Below are positions 44,391-54,283 of a stretch of DNA of 64,000 nt, one piece after another (the stretch's first letter is position 1; the number at the start of each line of letters is the position of its first letter). The stretch lies in the NCBI RefSeq assembly GCF_000372885.1, contig NZ_KB889967.1:1491215-1555214 (forward strand), read 5' to 3'. The position numbers and the translations under genes were made by a program. This DNA is from Methyloversatilis thermotolerans (lineage in GTDB: Bacteria > Pseudomonadota > Gammaproteobacteria > Burkholderiales > Rhodocyclaceae). The notes beneath the pieces are model-generated. The model did no database searches and was not told the origin of the DNA. It saw only the letters and a program-made list of their open reading frames with translations.

Positions 44391-46538
44391 TCAGAAACGT
44401 GCGAAATCGGCTTCGGAAATACCCTCTGCCGGTTGCGTCACCCGTGGCGCCGCGGTCTTGCCCGTGGCGCTGCGGCGCGATGCCGATGACGGCGCGGACG
44501 CCCCGCTCACGCGGAACACCGCCATGGCTTCCTGCAGTTGCTGCGCCTGACCGCTCATTTCCTCGGCCGTTGCCGCCAGCTCTTCCGACGCCGACGCGGT
44601 CTGCTGCACCGTCTGGCTCAACTGGCTCATCGCGCTGTTGATCTGTGTCACGCCGCTGGCCTGTTCGCCCGACACCGCCGCGATCTCCTGCACCAGATCC
44701 GAGGTCTTCTGGATCGACGGCACGAGTTGTTCCAGCACTTCGCCGGCGCGCGCCGCCACCTTCAGCGATTCGTTCGCCACGCCGCCGATTTCCTGCGCCG
44801 CCACCTGCGAACGCTCGGCCAGCTTGCGCACCTCGGTCGCCACCACCGCGAAGCCGCGGCCATGGCTGCCTGCACGCGCCGCCTCGATCGCCGCATTCAG
44901 TGCCAGCAGATTGGTCTGGTAGGCGATGTCGTCGATGATGGAAATGCGCTCGGCAATCTTGCGCATCGCCTCCACCGTCTGCTTCACCGCTTCGCCGCCT
45001 TCGGCCGCTTCGCGCGAAGCCTGCGTCGCGATGCCGTCGGTCACCCGCGCGTTGTCGCTGTTCTGGTTCACCGACGCAGACATCTGTTCCACCGATGCCG
45101 AGGTCTGTTCCACGCCCGCCGACTGTTCGCTCGCCCCCTGGCTCAGCGATTGCGCCGTCGCCGACACCTCTTCCGAAGCACTGGCGAGGCCGTCGGCCAC
45201 GCCCATCACCTCGCCTATGGTGCGCGACAGCGTGGCGCAGGTGTTGTTCACCGACTCCTTCAGTTCCTTCAGCTTGCCGCGGTAATCGCCGGTGACCGAA
45301 GTGCTCAGATCGTTGCGCTCCATCGCGGCAAGCACGCCCATCGCCTCGTTCAGCGGCGTGATCACCGCATCCAGCGTGTCATTGATGCCCTGAACGATGC
45401 GGCGGAAGTCACCCTTGTGCTTGCCCGAATTCGCACGCTTGTCCAGTTCGCCAGCCAGCGCCGCCTCGACCAGCATATTGGTGTCGCTCACCAGCGCCTT
45501 CATATTGGTGCGCACCTGTTCGATCATTTCATTGATGAAGGCCTTCTTGCCCGGCAGCCTGGCCATCGGTGCATCCATATTGCCCTCGCCGAACTGCTGT
45601 ATGCAGGCCATGGCGTCCTTCATCATCGTGATATGACCCTGCACCATGGCATTCACGCCGTCGGCCATGGCCCGATAATCGCCCTTGAACTTGCTGCCTT
45701 CCATCATGACGTCGATGTCGCCCCGGTCATGGGCCGCAGCCATGTCGCGCATGTCGGCCAGCAACTGCTGGATGGCGGTCGACATGGCACGCATGCTCAC
45801 CGCCAGGCTTTGCGTGTCTCCCGCGCGGAGCTTGATGTCCGACGAGAAGTCGCCGGACGCGATCCTGTTCGCGATATCGGCGGCATCCGACGGTTCGCAG
45901 CCAAGCTGACGCGACAGTGCGCGGATGATGATGACGCCGATGGTGGCCACCGCAATCATGGTGAGCACCGCCACGATCAGCGACTGCCAGGTCGCCGAGT
46001 CCAGGCTGGCCGTCGCCTCCTGTGCCCCCTTTGCGCTCAGTTCGACGTTGAACTTCATGTGCTCGTCGATGGCATCGCTGGCGCGCTGACCGACTGCTGC
46101 GCCCTTGGCCAGCAGAACGAGCACTTCCTCCTTCTTGTTCGCGCGGGACACGACGAGGATGGGATCGATGAGTGCCTCGTATTCGCGAAGCTGGGCGACA
46201 TCGTTCGCCAGGAGCTGCCTGTCCTTGTCGTCCGAGAGCACGCCTTCATACTTCTTGAATGCCGCTTCGGCATCGTCGCGGTACTTTCGGATCAGCGACT
46301 CGATTTCCGTCATCTTGTCGGCTTCGGTATTCACCGCGTGTCGCATGACGGACAGTCGCAGATTCATCACATTGCGAATCGCTTCGTCGAGCAGGACGAT
46401 ACTCGGAACGGTGTTCACGTTCGCATAGTTGGCCGAATCGAACACCTTGCGCATCTGATACTGCGACGCTCCGACCACGGCCAGCAAGCCGAGCACGGCC
46501 GCACCTACCAGAAGATACAAGCGCTGAGCGACTGTCAT
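44391..46538 (-). CDS. Methyl-accepting chemotaxis protein, 4-helix sensor and HAMP-like modules
   Basis: A 715-residue transducer: TM1 (about 8-28), a periplasmic four-helix-bundle sensor (about 30-185), TM2 (about 186-208), HAMP (about 210-260), then a HAMP-like module ([21 protein letters not shown] ... [19 protein letters not shown]). The signalling hairpin (about 430-680) has tip residues [19 protein letters not shown]. The C-terminal end is a 30-residue linker and the pentapeptide-like DFARF. The signalling domain is near-identical to the two MCPs at 47150-49483 and 49574-51199. It starts 72 nt downstream of cheW copy 2 on the same strand. Confidence 0.94.
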   Translation of the reverse strand: MTVAQRLYLLVGAAVLGLLAVVGASQYQMRKVFDSANYANVNTVPSIVLLDEAIRNVMNLRLSVMRHAVNTEADKMTEIESLIRKYRDDAEAAFKKYEGVLSDDKDRQLLANDVAQLREYEALIDPILVVSRANKKEEVLVLLAKGAAVGQRASDAIDEHMKFNVELSAKGAQEATASLDSATWQSLIVAVLTMIAVATIGVIIIRALSRQLGCEPSDAADIANRIASGDFSSDIKLRAGDTQSLAVSMRAMSTAIQQLLADMRDMAAAHDRGDIDVMMEGSKFKGDYRAMADGVNAMVQGHITMMKDAMACIQQFGEGNMDAPMARLPGKKAFINEMIEQVRTNMKALVSDTNMLVEAALAGELDKRANSGKHKGDFRRIVQGINDTLDAVITPLNEAMGVLAAMERNDLSTSVTGDYRGKLKELKESVNNTCATLSRTIGEVMGVADGLASASEEVSATAQSLSQGASEQSAGVEQTSASVEQMSASVNQNSDNARVTDGIATQASREAAEGGEAVKQTVEAMRKIAERISIIDDIAYQTNLLALNAAIEAARAGSHGRGFAVVATEVRKLAERSQVAAQEIGGVANESLKVAARAGEVLEQLVPSIQKTSDLVQEIAAVSGEQASGVTQINSAMSQLSQTVQQTASASEELAATAEEMSGQAQQLQEAMAVFRVSGASAPSSASRRSATGKTAAPRVTQPAEGISEADFARF

Positions 46539-46609
46539 TTCATTCCCCTTTTTTCGGAACCCATTCTTCCTGTTTGCGCGCAGTCACCGATCGACCGTGT
46601 CACGGACGA

Positions 46610-47137
46610 TCAAGCCACCGCCTTCATGTCATTCACTGCAGCCATGTCCTCGCCGGACAGCACGCGATCGATATCCAGCATGATCACGAAGCCCTCGTCC
46701 AGCTTGCCCATGCCGGCGATGAAATCCGCCCTCACCTTCGCACCGAACGACGGCCCCGGTTCCACCGCCTCCGGCGGTATGTCCACCACCTGGCTCACCG
46801 CATCCACGATGATGCCCATGTCCTGCGCTTCGCCCTCGTTCTCAACTTCCACGATCACGATGCAGGTTCGCCGCGTCACCGCCGCGCTTTCGCTGCGCAG
46901 GCGCGCAGCAAGATCGATCACCGGCACCACGCGACCGCGCAGATTGATCACCCCGCGCACGAAGCCCGGCATCATCGGCACCTGCGTCACGCCGCCGTAT
47001 TCGATGATTTCCTTCACCGACAGCAGGCCCAGCGCATAGCTTTCGTCGCCCAGCCGGAAGGTCAGGTACTGCTCCTGCTGGTCGGCATCCGGATCCTCGT
47101 CCGGCACCGCCAGCGCCAGCGCATTTCTTGCATTCAT
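46610..47137 (-). CDS. cheW: Chemotaxis coupling protein, copy 2
   Basis: A 175-residue CheW that differs from copy 1 by only about a dozen residues, mostly at the N-terminus. Near identity at DNA level as well implies a recent duplication or conversion. It lies 13 nt after the poly-HAMP MCP (49483-47150), as copy 1 lies 16 nt after its MCP. Confidence 0.96.
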   Translation of the reverse strand: MNARNALALAVPDEDPDADQQEQYLTFRLGDESYALGLLSVKEIIEYGGVTQVPMMPGFVRGVINLRGRVVPVIDLAARLRSESAAVTRRTCIVIVEVENEGEAQDMGIIVDAVSQVVDIPPEAVEPGPSFGAKVRADFIAGMGKLDEGFVIMLDIDRVLSGEDMAAVNDMKAVA

Positions 47138-47149
47138 GTTGCCGACTCC

Positions 47150-49483
47150 TCAAAAGCGGGTGAAATCGTTGTCTGCATCCACTTCGGCCGTGCCCGACAG
47201 GCGCCTGGCCTGGCCGCGTACGCCTTCGTGGGTCGCTCTCTGCCCGCGCGCGGATCGCTTCGAGCCCGGCTGTTCGCCGGACAGGCGGAACACCGACATC
47301 GCTTCCTGCAGGGTTTGCGCCTGACTGCTCATTTCCTCCGCGGTCGCGGCAAGTTCCTCGGACGCGGCAGCGGTCTGCTGCACCGTCTGGCTGAGCTGGT
47401 TCATGGCGCTGTTGATCTGCGACACGCCACTGGCCTGTTCGCCCGACGCCGCCGCGATTTCCTGCACCAGGTCCGACGTTTTCTGGATCGACGGTACGAG
47501 CTGTTCCAGCACCTTGCCGGCGCGACCTGCCACCTTCAGCGATTCGTTCGCCACGCCGCCAATTTCCTGCGCCGCCACCTGCGAACGTTCGGCCAGCTTG
47601 CGCACCTCGGTCGCCACCACCGCGAAGCCGCGGCCATGACTGCCTGCACGCGCCGCCTCGATCGCCGCATTCAGCGCCAGCAGATTGGTCTGGTAGGCGA
47701 TGTCGTCGATGATGGAAATGCGCTCGGCAATCTTGCGCATCGCCTCCACCGTCTGCTTCACCGCTTCGCCGCCTTCGGCCGCTTCGCGCGAAGCCTGCGT
47801 CGCGATGCCGTCGGTCACCCGCGCGTTGTCGCTGTTCTGGTTCACCGACGCAGACATCTGTTCAACCGATGCCGAGGTCTGTTCCACGCCCGCCGACTGT
47901 TCGCTCGCCCCCTGGCTCAGCGATTGCGCCGTCGCCGACACCTCTTCCGAAGCACTGGCGAGGCCGTCGGCCACGCTGATCACTTCGCCTATGGTCTGCG
48001 ACAGCCGGTCGCTGGTGCTGTTGACCGAATTCTTCAGGTCCTGCAGCTTGCCGCGGTAATTGCCCTCGACCCGCATGCTCAGGTCGTTGCGCTCCATCGC
48101 CGCGAGCACGGTCATGACTTCATTGACCGGATTGATCACCGCATCCAGCGTGTCATTGATGCCTTGCACGATGCGGCGGAAATCGCCCTTGTGCTTGTCG
48201 GAATCGGCGCGCTTGTCCAGGTCGCCTGCCAGCGCCGCCTGCACCAGCAGATCGGTGTCGGCGACCAGCATCTTGATATTGCCGCGCACCTGTTCGATGG
48301 TGTCGTTGATGAAGGCCTTCTTGCCCGGCAGCGCGTCCATCGGCGCATCCATATTGCCTTCGCCGAAGGCCTTGAACACCGCCATCGCCTTCTTCTTCAC
48401 CGCGATGTGACCGGCGACCATCTGGTTCACGCCTTCCGCCATCGTGCGGTAGGCGCCCTTGAACTTGCCGCCATCCATCATGACGTCGATGTCGCCGCGA
48501 TCGTGCTCGGCGGACATGTGGTTCATCTCTTCGATGAAGGTCTTGATGTTGCGACGTACCTGTTCGATGGTGTCGTTGATGAAGGCCTTCTTGCCCGGCA
48601 GCACTTCCATCGGCGCATCCATATTGCCTTCGCCGAATTCCTTGAATACCGCCATCGCCTTCTTCTTCACCGCGATATGGCCGGCGACCATGCGGTTCAC
48701 CCCTTCCGCCATCGTGCGGTAGGCGCCCTTGAACCGGCCCTCATCCATCATGACGTCGATGTCACCGCGATCATGTTCGACCGCCATGTGATTCATTTCC
48801 TCGATGAAGGTCTTGATGTTGCGGCGCACCTGTTCGATGGTGTCGTTGATGAAGGCCTTCTTGCCCGGCAGCGCTTCCATCGGCGCATCCATATTGCCTT
48901 CGCCGAATTCCCTGAATACCGCCATCGCCTTCTTCTTCACCGCGATGTGGCTGGCAACCAGATCGTTCACGTCCTGCGCCAGGGTGCGGTAGTCGCCTTC
49001 GAAGCGCGACAGGTCGACCGCCACATCGATATCGCCCTTGTCGTGCTCGGCGGACATGTGCTTCATCTGCTGCATCAGCAGACCCAGCTTTGCCGACAAG
49101 GTATTCAGAGATGCGGCAAGGGTACCGGAGGGGGAGGCCCCCAGTTCGCGCGCCGCGGAGAAGTCGCCCGCAGCGAGACGCTCCGCGACACCCGCCAGAT
49201 AGGCCGGCTCGGCGCCCAAGGTGCGGCTGCGCAGACGCGCGAACTGCGCGGCGCACACCGCCGTCAGCAGAACGACCGCCGCGCTCAGCGCGATGAGCAG
49301 GCCGCGGCCATCGCTCGCCATGTCGTTGATCGCCGCTACGTCTGCATCCTTGATCAGAGCCAGACTTTTCAGGCCGTCGAGATGATGCACGCCGGCCCAG
49401 CCGGCACCCACCGCGAGTACGGCAATGCCCAAGAAACCCAGCATCCCCGGTGTGATGAATCGCCCTGCGTTTGCATCACTCAT
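47150..49483 (-). CDS. Methyl-accepting chemotaxis protein with three tandem HAMP-like modules
   Basis: A 777-residue transducer. Two N-terminal TM helices (about 13-32 and 60-82) enclose only about 25 periplasmic residues. A HAMP follows (about 85-135), then three 90-residue modules (about 140-410), each of the form [13 protein letters not shown] ... GEGNMDAP ... [25 protein letters not shown]. The signalling domain and a DFTRF C-terminus end the protein. The modules match the repeated HAMP-type linkers of poly-HAMP receptors. The start is ATG 49483 with GGAGGAGG upstream, not the GTG 6 nt before. With almost no periplasmic domain, it likely senses in the membrane or cytoplasm. Confidence 0.93.
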   Translation of the reverse strand: MSDANAGRFITPGMLGFLGIAVLAVGAGWAGVHHLDGLKSLALIKDADVAAINDMASDGRGLLIALSAAVVLLTAVCAAQFARLRSRTLGAEPAYLAGVAERLAAGDFSAARELGASPSGTLAASLNTLSAKLGLLMQQMKHMSAEHDKGDIDVAVDLSRFEGDYRTLAQDVNDLVASHIAVKKKAMAVFREFGEGNMDAPMEALPGKKAFINDTIEQVRRNIKTFIEEMNHMAVEHDRGDIDVMMDEGRFKGAYRTMAEGVNRMVAGHIAVKKKAMAVFKEFGEGNMDAPMEVLPGKKAFINDTIEQVRRNIKTFIEEMNHMSAEHDRGDIDVMMDGGKFKGAYRTMAEGVNQMVAGHIAVKKKAMAVFKAFGEGNMDAPMDALPGKKAFINDTIEQVRGNIKMLVADTDLLVQAALAGDLDKRADSDKHKGDFRRIVQGINDTLDAVINPVNEVMTVLAAMERNDLSMRVEGNYRGKLQDLKNSVNSTSDRLSQTIGEVISVADGLASASEEVSATAQSLSQGASEQSAGVEQTSASVEQMSASVNQNSDNARVTDGIATQASREAAEGGEAVKQTVEAMRKIAERISIIDDIAYQTNLLALNAAIEAARAGSHGRGFAVVATEVRKLAERSQVAAQEIGGVANESLKVAGRAGKVLEQLVPSIQKTSDLVQEIAAASGEQASGVSQINSAMNQLSQTVQQTAAASEELAATAEEMSSQAQTLQEAMSVFRLSGEQPGSKRSARGQRATHEGVRGQARRLSGTAEVDADNDFTRF
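48257..49066 (-). repeat. Three tandem 270-bp coding repeats (HAMP-like modules)
   Basis: Units begin at Met codons at 49066, 48796 and 48526, exactly 270 bp (90 codons) apart. The middle and last units are near-identical; the first is more diverged at its start ([17 protein letters not shown]). They are in-frame duplications inside the MCP gene and could recombine to change receptor length. Confidence 0.9.
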
Positions 49484-49573
49484 TTGCACAACCTCCTCCG
49501 ATCAAGGGCGACAAGGATCCGATCAATCCAGCATGCCGGCAGACGGTCGCCATGTCCGCCGGGCTGTTCATGT

Positions 49574-51199
49574 TCAGAAGCGGGCGAAATCCGTTTCGGA
49601 CGGTCCATCCACCGCCGCCGACGCGTGATGTGCCGCGGTCGGCCGTACGGTCGCGCTGCTGCGACGTGCGGACGGCGTGCCGCCCGATGCGCCGCCGCGC
49701 AGCCGGAAGAAAGCCATGGCTTGCTGCAGTTGCTGCGCCTGACCGCTCATTTCCTCGGCCGTTGCCGCCAGTTCCTCCGACGCCGACGCCGTCTGCTGCA
49801 CCGTCTGGCTCAACTGGCTCATCGCGCTGTTGATCTGCGTCACGCCGCTGGCCTGTTCGCCCGACGCCGCCGCAATCTCCTGCACCAGATCAGATGTCTT
49901 CTGGATCGACGGCACAAGCTGCTCCAGCACCTCGCCCGCGCGCGCCGCCACCTTCAGCGATTCGTTCGCCACGCCGCCGATTTCCTGCGCCGCCACCTGC
50001 GAACGCTCCGCAAGCTTGCGCACCTCGGTCGCCACCACCGCGAAGCCGCGGCCATGGCTGCCTGCACGCGCCGCCTCGATCGCCGCATTCAGCGCCAGCA
50101 GATTGGTCTGGTAGGCGATGTCGTCGATGATGGATATGCGCTCGGCGATCTTGCGCATCGCCTCCACCGTCTGCTTCACCGCTTCGCCGCCCTCGGCCGC
50201 TTCGCGCGAGGCCTGCGTCGCGATGCCGTCGGTCACCCGTGCGTTCTCGCTGTTCTGGTTCACCGACGCCGACATTTCTTCCACCGATGCCGAGGTCTGT
50301 TCCACGCCCGCCGACTGTTCGCTTGCGCCCTGGCTCAGCGATTGCGCCGTCGCCGACACCTCTTCCGATGCGCTGGCCAGCGCATCCGAGCTGCCGCGCA
50401 CCTGGGTAATCACTTCGGCCTGGCGTTCGACCAGGCTGCGCAGCGCGTACAGCAGGCTGCTGCGATCGGTCGGCTTGGTCACGATGTCGACCGCCAGATT
50501 GCCATCGGCCACTTCCTTCATCACCTCGACCGCATACCCCGGTTCGCCGCCGAGCAGGCTCAGCACGCCGCGCGTGATGAGCACACCCAGCAGAGCCGCC
50601 AGCAGCACCGCGCCGATGGAAATGCCGATCACCAGTGTATTGGTCTGCTGAAAGGTTTCGGCGGCGGCCAGCGCATCCTTTTCCATCAGCTCGACCTGGA
50701 ACTTCTCGACATCCTTGAGCGCATTCTCGTAGGCCGTATTGGCCGGCAGCATGTCGCCCTTCAGAAACTCCACTGCCTTGGCCTTGTCCGCCTTGACCAT
50801 CGCGAAAAACGGCTCGTATTTCTCACCGAGCGTGGCGCGCGCAGTCAGGATGACCCCCATATAGCGCTTGCCGGTATCGGTCGTGATCATCTTTTCCAGC
50901 GTCGCCATCACTTCCGAATTGCGCGCGCGATTGGCGAGCACTTTTTCCTTGCTCTTTTCGGCCTCGGCTTCGCTGGTGGCCAGCAGCATATTGCGCAGTT
51001 GCCGGCCGTTGTCGACCGTGTTCCTGACGAGTTCCTGCAGCATCCTGGCTTTCGCGACACGATCCTTCAGCATGAAATCCATGCTGTCATTCAGCGTGCC
51101 CAGCTTGACGATGCTCATCACCGATATGGTCAGCAGCAGCGCGATCACGATGCCGAAGCCCAGCGCCAGCCGCGTGGCGACCTTCATATTCCCGAACAT
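49574..51199 (-). CDS. Methyl-accepting chemotaxis protein, four-helix-bundle sensor
   Basis: A 541-residue transducer: TM1 (about 10-30), periplasmic four-helix domain (about 31-185), TM2 (about 186-210), HAMP (about 212-265), signalling hairpin (about 270-510) and C-terminus SETDFARF. The signalling hairpin is near-identical to those of the two other operon MCPs, while the sensor is unrelated, so the receptors differ only in input. The ATG at 51199 begins [16 protein letters not shown], a typical MCP start. Confidence 0.94.
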   Translation of the reverse strand: MFGNMKVATRLALGFGIVIALLLTISVMSIVKLGTLNDSMDFMLKDRVAKARMLQELVRNTVDNGRQLRNMLLATSEAEAEKSKEKVLANRARNSEVMATLEKMITTDTGKRYMGVILTARATLGEKYEPFFAMVKADKAKAVEFLKGDMLPANTAYENALKDVEKFQVELMEKDALAAAETFQQTNTLVIGISIGAVLLAALLGVLITRGVLSLLGGEPGYAVEVMKEVADGNLAVDIVTKPTDRSSLLYALRSLVERQAEVITQVRGSSDALASASEEVSATAQSLSQGASEQSAGVEQTSASVEEMSASVNQNSENARVTDGIATQASREAAEGGEAVKQTVEAMRKIAERISIIDDIAYQTNLLALNAAIEAARAGSHGRGFAVVATEVRKLAERSQVAAQEIGGVANESLKVAARAGEVLEQLVPSIQKTSDLVQEIAAASGEQASGVTQINSAMSQLSQTVQQTASASEELAATAEEMSGQAQQLQQAMAFFRLRGGASGGTPSARRSSATVRPTAAHHASAAVDGPSETDFARF

Positions 51200-51295
51200 T
51201 TTTCCATCCTTCCCTGTTTGGCTTTCGCCTCCGCTCAGCCACGATCCTGCGTTCCCATATCCCCATGCGCCGCCTGCCGGCAACGCGCTTCATCT

Positions 51296-53533
51296 TCAAC
51301 CTGCCGATCCCGCCAATTCCGCCTGCGACACCGTCGTCCCGCTCACCGCCATCTTCATCAACCCCGCCACATCCAGGATGAGCGCGATTTCGCCGCTGCC
51401 CAGGATGGTTGAACCGCTGACGCCACGCAGCGAACTGAACAGTTTGCCCAGCGGACGGATGACGGTCTGGTGTTCACCCATCAGGTGATCGACCACGATG
51501 CCGGCCTTGGTCTGGCCGAACTGCACCACCACCACGTTCTCGCGGCGCGGGGGCGCATCGCTGTGGATGTCGAACACCTGGCGCAGCCACAGCAAGGGCA
51601 GTACCTCGCCGCGCATGTCCAGATAGCCGCGGATGCGCGCGGCATCGCGGGTGGCACCCGCCAGTTCGACGCATTCGACGATCATGTCCACCGGCAGTAC
51701 GAAGCTGGCCTTGTCGATGCCGACGCGGAAGCCATCGATGATGGCCAGCGTCAGCGGCAGGCGGATGCGTATGCGTGTCCCCTTGCCCGGTTCGGTGTCG
51801 ATTTCGACCGTGCCGCGCAGCGCTTCGATGTCCCGGCGCACCACGTCCATGCCGACACCGCGGCCGGACAGATTGCTCACCGCATCGGCGGTCGAGAAGC
51901 CCGGTTCGAATATGAGACGGTCTATCTCGCGATCGGATAGCTGGTTCTCCTCGGGCACCAGACCGCGCTCGATCGCCTTGCGCAAAATCTTGGCGCGGTT
52001 CAGACCGCCGCCGTCGTCGGCCACGTCGATCACGATGCTGCCCGCTTCGTGATAGGCATTGAGCATCACCTTGGCGCGCGCCGACTTGCCGGCGGCGATG
52101 CGCACCTCGGTCGGTTCGATGCCGTGATCCATGGAATTGCGCACCAGATGCATCAGCGGATCGCCGATGCGCTCGACCACGGTCTTGTCCAGTTCGGTGT
52201 CGGCACCACTGATCTGCAATTCGATGTCCTTGCCCAGATCGCGGCTCACATCGCGCACCACGCGCTGGAAGCGCTGGAAGGTGGCGCCGATCTGCACCAT
52301 GCGCAGCGACAGCGCCTGGTCGCGCACCTCCTCGACCAGCCGCGACAGCACTTCGCTCGCCTCGGTGAGCTGGCTCTGCGCCAGCATCTGCGCAACGTTC
52401 TGCACGCCGGCGCTGGCCACCACCAGTTCGCCCACGAGTTCGATCAACTGGTCCAGTTTGTCGGCATCGATGCGCAGCGAACGGGCCTCCTGCGCCTTGG
52501 CATCCTTCACCTGCTTCTGCCGGGTGAGCGCCGCGTCGACCACGCCCGGGCTGACTGCGCCGGTCTCGACCAGGATTTCACCCAGCGGGGGCGGTGCGAC
52601 CGCGGCTGCCGGCTGTTCGCCCTCGGCTGTCGGCTCGACGGCGGCGCTCGCGGCGCCCGCCTGCAGTGCCAGCCCGCGCTCCAGTTCGGCGCGCGTCAGC
52701 GCGCCACTGGCGACCAGCATTTCTCCCAGCATCGTCACGTCTTCCGGAAGCGCGCGAATGACGCTGATGTATTCGGAAACCTGGGCATGCGGCGGCACGA
52801 TGTGCAGCACGCATTCGTCGCGCACGAATTCGAACACGCCCTCGATTTCCGCCTTGCTCGCGTCGCTGCGGAAATCGATCTCGAAACCGAGGTAGCAGGA
52901 TTCCGGATCCAGCTTGAGCCAGTTCGGCAGCGCCTCGATCACCGTGGTCAGGTGCACGATGTCGCCCAGCGTGCGCAGATAGCGCAGGAAGGACAGCGGA
53001 TCCATGCCGCCGCGCAGCACGTCTGTTCCGAAGCGCAGGGACAGGTGCCAGTTGCCGCTGCCGGATTCCATGTCCGGAGCGCTTGCACCCACCGCCGGCT
53101 TGTCCGCAGCGACCAGACCCGTCGCGGCGGGCACCGCTGCCGGCTTGCCAAGCAATACGCGCAGTTCCGCGAGCTGCGTTTCGCCGTCGGCACGCTGCGC
53201 GTCGTCGATGTCGGTCTTCTCCGCCACCGCGCGCACCAGCGCACCGATATGGTCCTTGTTGCGCAGGAACAGGCCGATCACGTCCGGCGTGACGGCGATT
53301 TCGCCATCGCGCACGCGGTCGAGCACGCTTTCCACCTCGTGCGTGAAGCGCACGACGTCGTCGAAGCCGAACACCCCGGCCGTGCCCTTGATGGTATGCG
53401 CGGCGCGGAAGATGTCATTGATGAGTTCGCTGTCGTCGGGCGCGCTTTCCAGCCCGAGCAGCGATTCTTCCATGCGGGTAAGCAGCTCGTCCGCTTCGGC
53501 GAAGAAGGCTTCGAGTGCGGGTTCCAGATTCAT
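51296..53533 (-). CDS. cheA: Chemotaxis histidine kinase
   Basis: A 745-residue CheA: HPt domain with His46 in AAHTIKGTAG; a second region (about 150-270) with DPLSFLRYLRTLGDIVHL; a Pro/Ala-rich linker; the dimerisation domain starting RIDADKLDQLIELVGELVV (about 345); ATPase with LMHLVRNSMDHGIE, DDGGGLN and GRGVGMDVV; and a C-terminal CheW-like domain. It phosphorylates CheY, CheB and possibly the REC-EAL protein of the same operon. Confidence 0.96.
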   Translation of the reverse strand: MNLEPALEAFFAEADELLTRMEESLLGLESAPDDSELINDIFRAAHTIKGTAGVFGFDDVVRFTHEVESVLDRVRDGEIAVTPDVIGLFLRNKDHIGALVRAVAEKTDIDDAQRADGETQLAELRVLLGKPAAVPAATGLVAADKPAVGASAPDMESGSGNWHLSLRFGTDVLRGGMDPLSFLRYLRTLGDIVHLTTVIEALPNWLKLDPESCYLGFEIDFRSDASKAEIEGVFEFVRDECVLHIVPPHAQVSEYISVIRALPEDVTMLGEMLVASGALTRAELERGLALQAGAASAAVEPTAEGEQPAAAVAPPPLGEILVETGAVSPGVVDAALTRQKQVKDAKAQEARSLRIDADKLDQLIELVGELVVASAGVQNVAQMLAQSQLTEASEVLSRLVEEVRDQALSLRMVQIGATFQRFQRVVRDVSRDLGKDIELQISGADTELDKTVVERIGDPLMHLVRNSMDHGIEPTEVRIAAGKSARAKVMLNAYHEAGSIVIDVADDGGGLNRAKILRKAIERGLVPEENQLSDREIDRLIFEPGFSTADAVSNLSGRGVGMDVVRRDIEALRGTVEIDTEPGKGTRIRIRLPLTLAIIDGFRVGIDKASFVLPVDMIVECVELAGATRDAARIRGYLDMRGEVLPLLWLRQVFDIHSDAPPRRENVVVVQFGQTKAGIVVDHLMGEHQTVIRPLGKLFSSLRGVSGSTILGSGEIALILDVAGLMKMAVSGTTVSQAELAGSAG

Positions 53534-53564
53534 GAGTCCGTCCTTTCTGTGCGGGGGCAGCGAC

Positions 53565-53888
53565 TCAGGCCGCCTGTGCGGGAACGACGACCGGATCGCC
53601 GAACACCGGGCTGAGCTGCATCAGATCCATCACTTCAAGGACGGCCTCGCTGTGTGCCACCAGGGAAAAGGCATGACCTTGTTTTTCTGCGGCGCGCTTG
53701 GCGGCAAGCAGTATCTGCACGCCGCTGCTGTCGATTTCGGTCACGCGACCGAGGTGGATGCGCAGATCGCGCTTTTCCGACAGCACGCGCGTGAGCATGC
53801 CGTAGGTCTCCGCGGCGCCGAATATGGTCAGTTCGCCGATCATGGCCAGCTCTACCGTGGCGCCATCGTCACTGCGTTCGATTTCCAT
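53565..53888 (-). CDS. STAS-domain protein (anti-anti-sigma-like)
   Basis: A 107-residue single STAS domain. The core LGRVTEIDSSGVQILLAAKRAA keeps the Ser-Ser-Gly that is phosphorylated in SpoIIAA-type proteins. In a chemosensory operon it may bind the CheA or CheY neighbours or serve a partner switch. The partner is not evident, since no anti-sigma kinase is seen here. It sits between cheY (14 nt) and cheA (31 nt). Confidence 0.88.
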   Translation of the reverse strand: MEIERSDDGATVELAMIGELTIFGAAETYGMLTRVLSEKRDLRIHLGRVTEIDSSGVQILLAAKRAAEKQGHAFSLVAHSEAVLEVMDLMQLSPVFGDPVVVPAQAA

Positions 53889-53902
53889 GGCGGACTCCCG
53901 GA

Positions 53903-54271
53903 TCAGGGCAGGCAGAGCTTGGACACAGCCATCAGCATCTGGTCCGGCTTGAACGGCTTCACCATCCAGGCCTTGGCGCCGGCCGCCTGGCCTTCCGCCT
54001 TCTTCGATTCCTGGTTCTCGGTGGTGAGCATGATGACCGGCGTGAACTTGTAGGCGGCCAGCTTGCGCATTTCCTTCACGAAGGTGATGCCATCCATGTT
54101 CGGCATGTTCACGTCGCTGATCACCAGATGCACCTTCTGGCCGGTGAGCTTGGACAGCGCGTCCTTGCCGTCGGCCGCCTCGAACACGTCATAGCCGGCG
54201 CTCTTCAGCGCAAGACTGACCACCTGGCGCAGCGACGACGAGTCGTCGACCACCATGATTGTTTTTGCCAT
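53903..54271 (-). CDS. cheY: Chemotaxis response regulator CheY
   Basis: A 122-residue single receiver domain with acid pair VVDDSSSLRQ, phospho-Asp in VISDVNMPNMDG, Thr in MLTTENQ and Lys in VKPFKPDQ. No output domain. It acts as the diffusible signal to the motor or as a phosphate sink. No cheZ-like phosphatase is visible in the operon. Confidence 0.95.
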   Translation of the reverse strand: MAKTIMVVDDSSSLRQVVSLALKSAGYDVFEAADGKDALSKLTGQKVHLVISDVNMPNMDGITFVKEMRKLAAYKFTPVIMLTTENQESKKAEGQAAGAKAWMVKPFKPDQMLMAVSKLCLP

Positions 54272-54283
54272 CGCGTGAACTCC

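Noticed and set aside
46574..51412. A 1,612-codon open frame on the plus strand
   Set aside because: It runs antisense through three MCP genes, cheW and the start of cheA. Its protein is a repeated Arg/His/Leu/Gln pattern mirrored from the MCP repeats and has no motif. High GC and low stop frequency opposite Ala-rich genes explain it.
52049..53614. A 521-codon plus-strand frame opposite cheA
   Set aside because: Frame shadow of cheA; no motif and the wrong composition.
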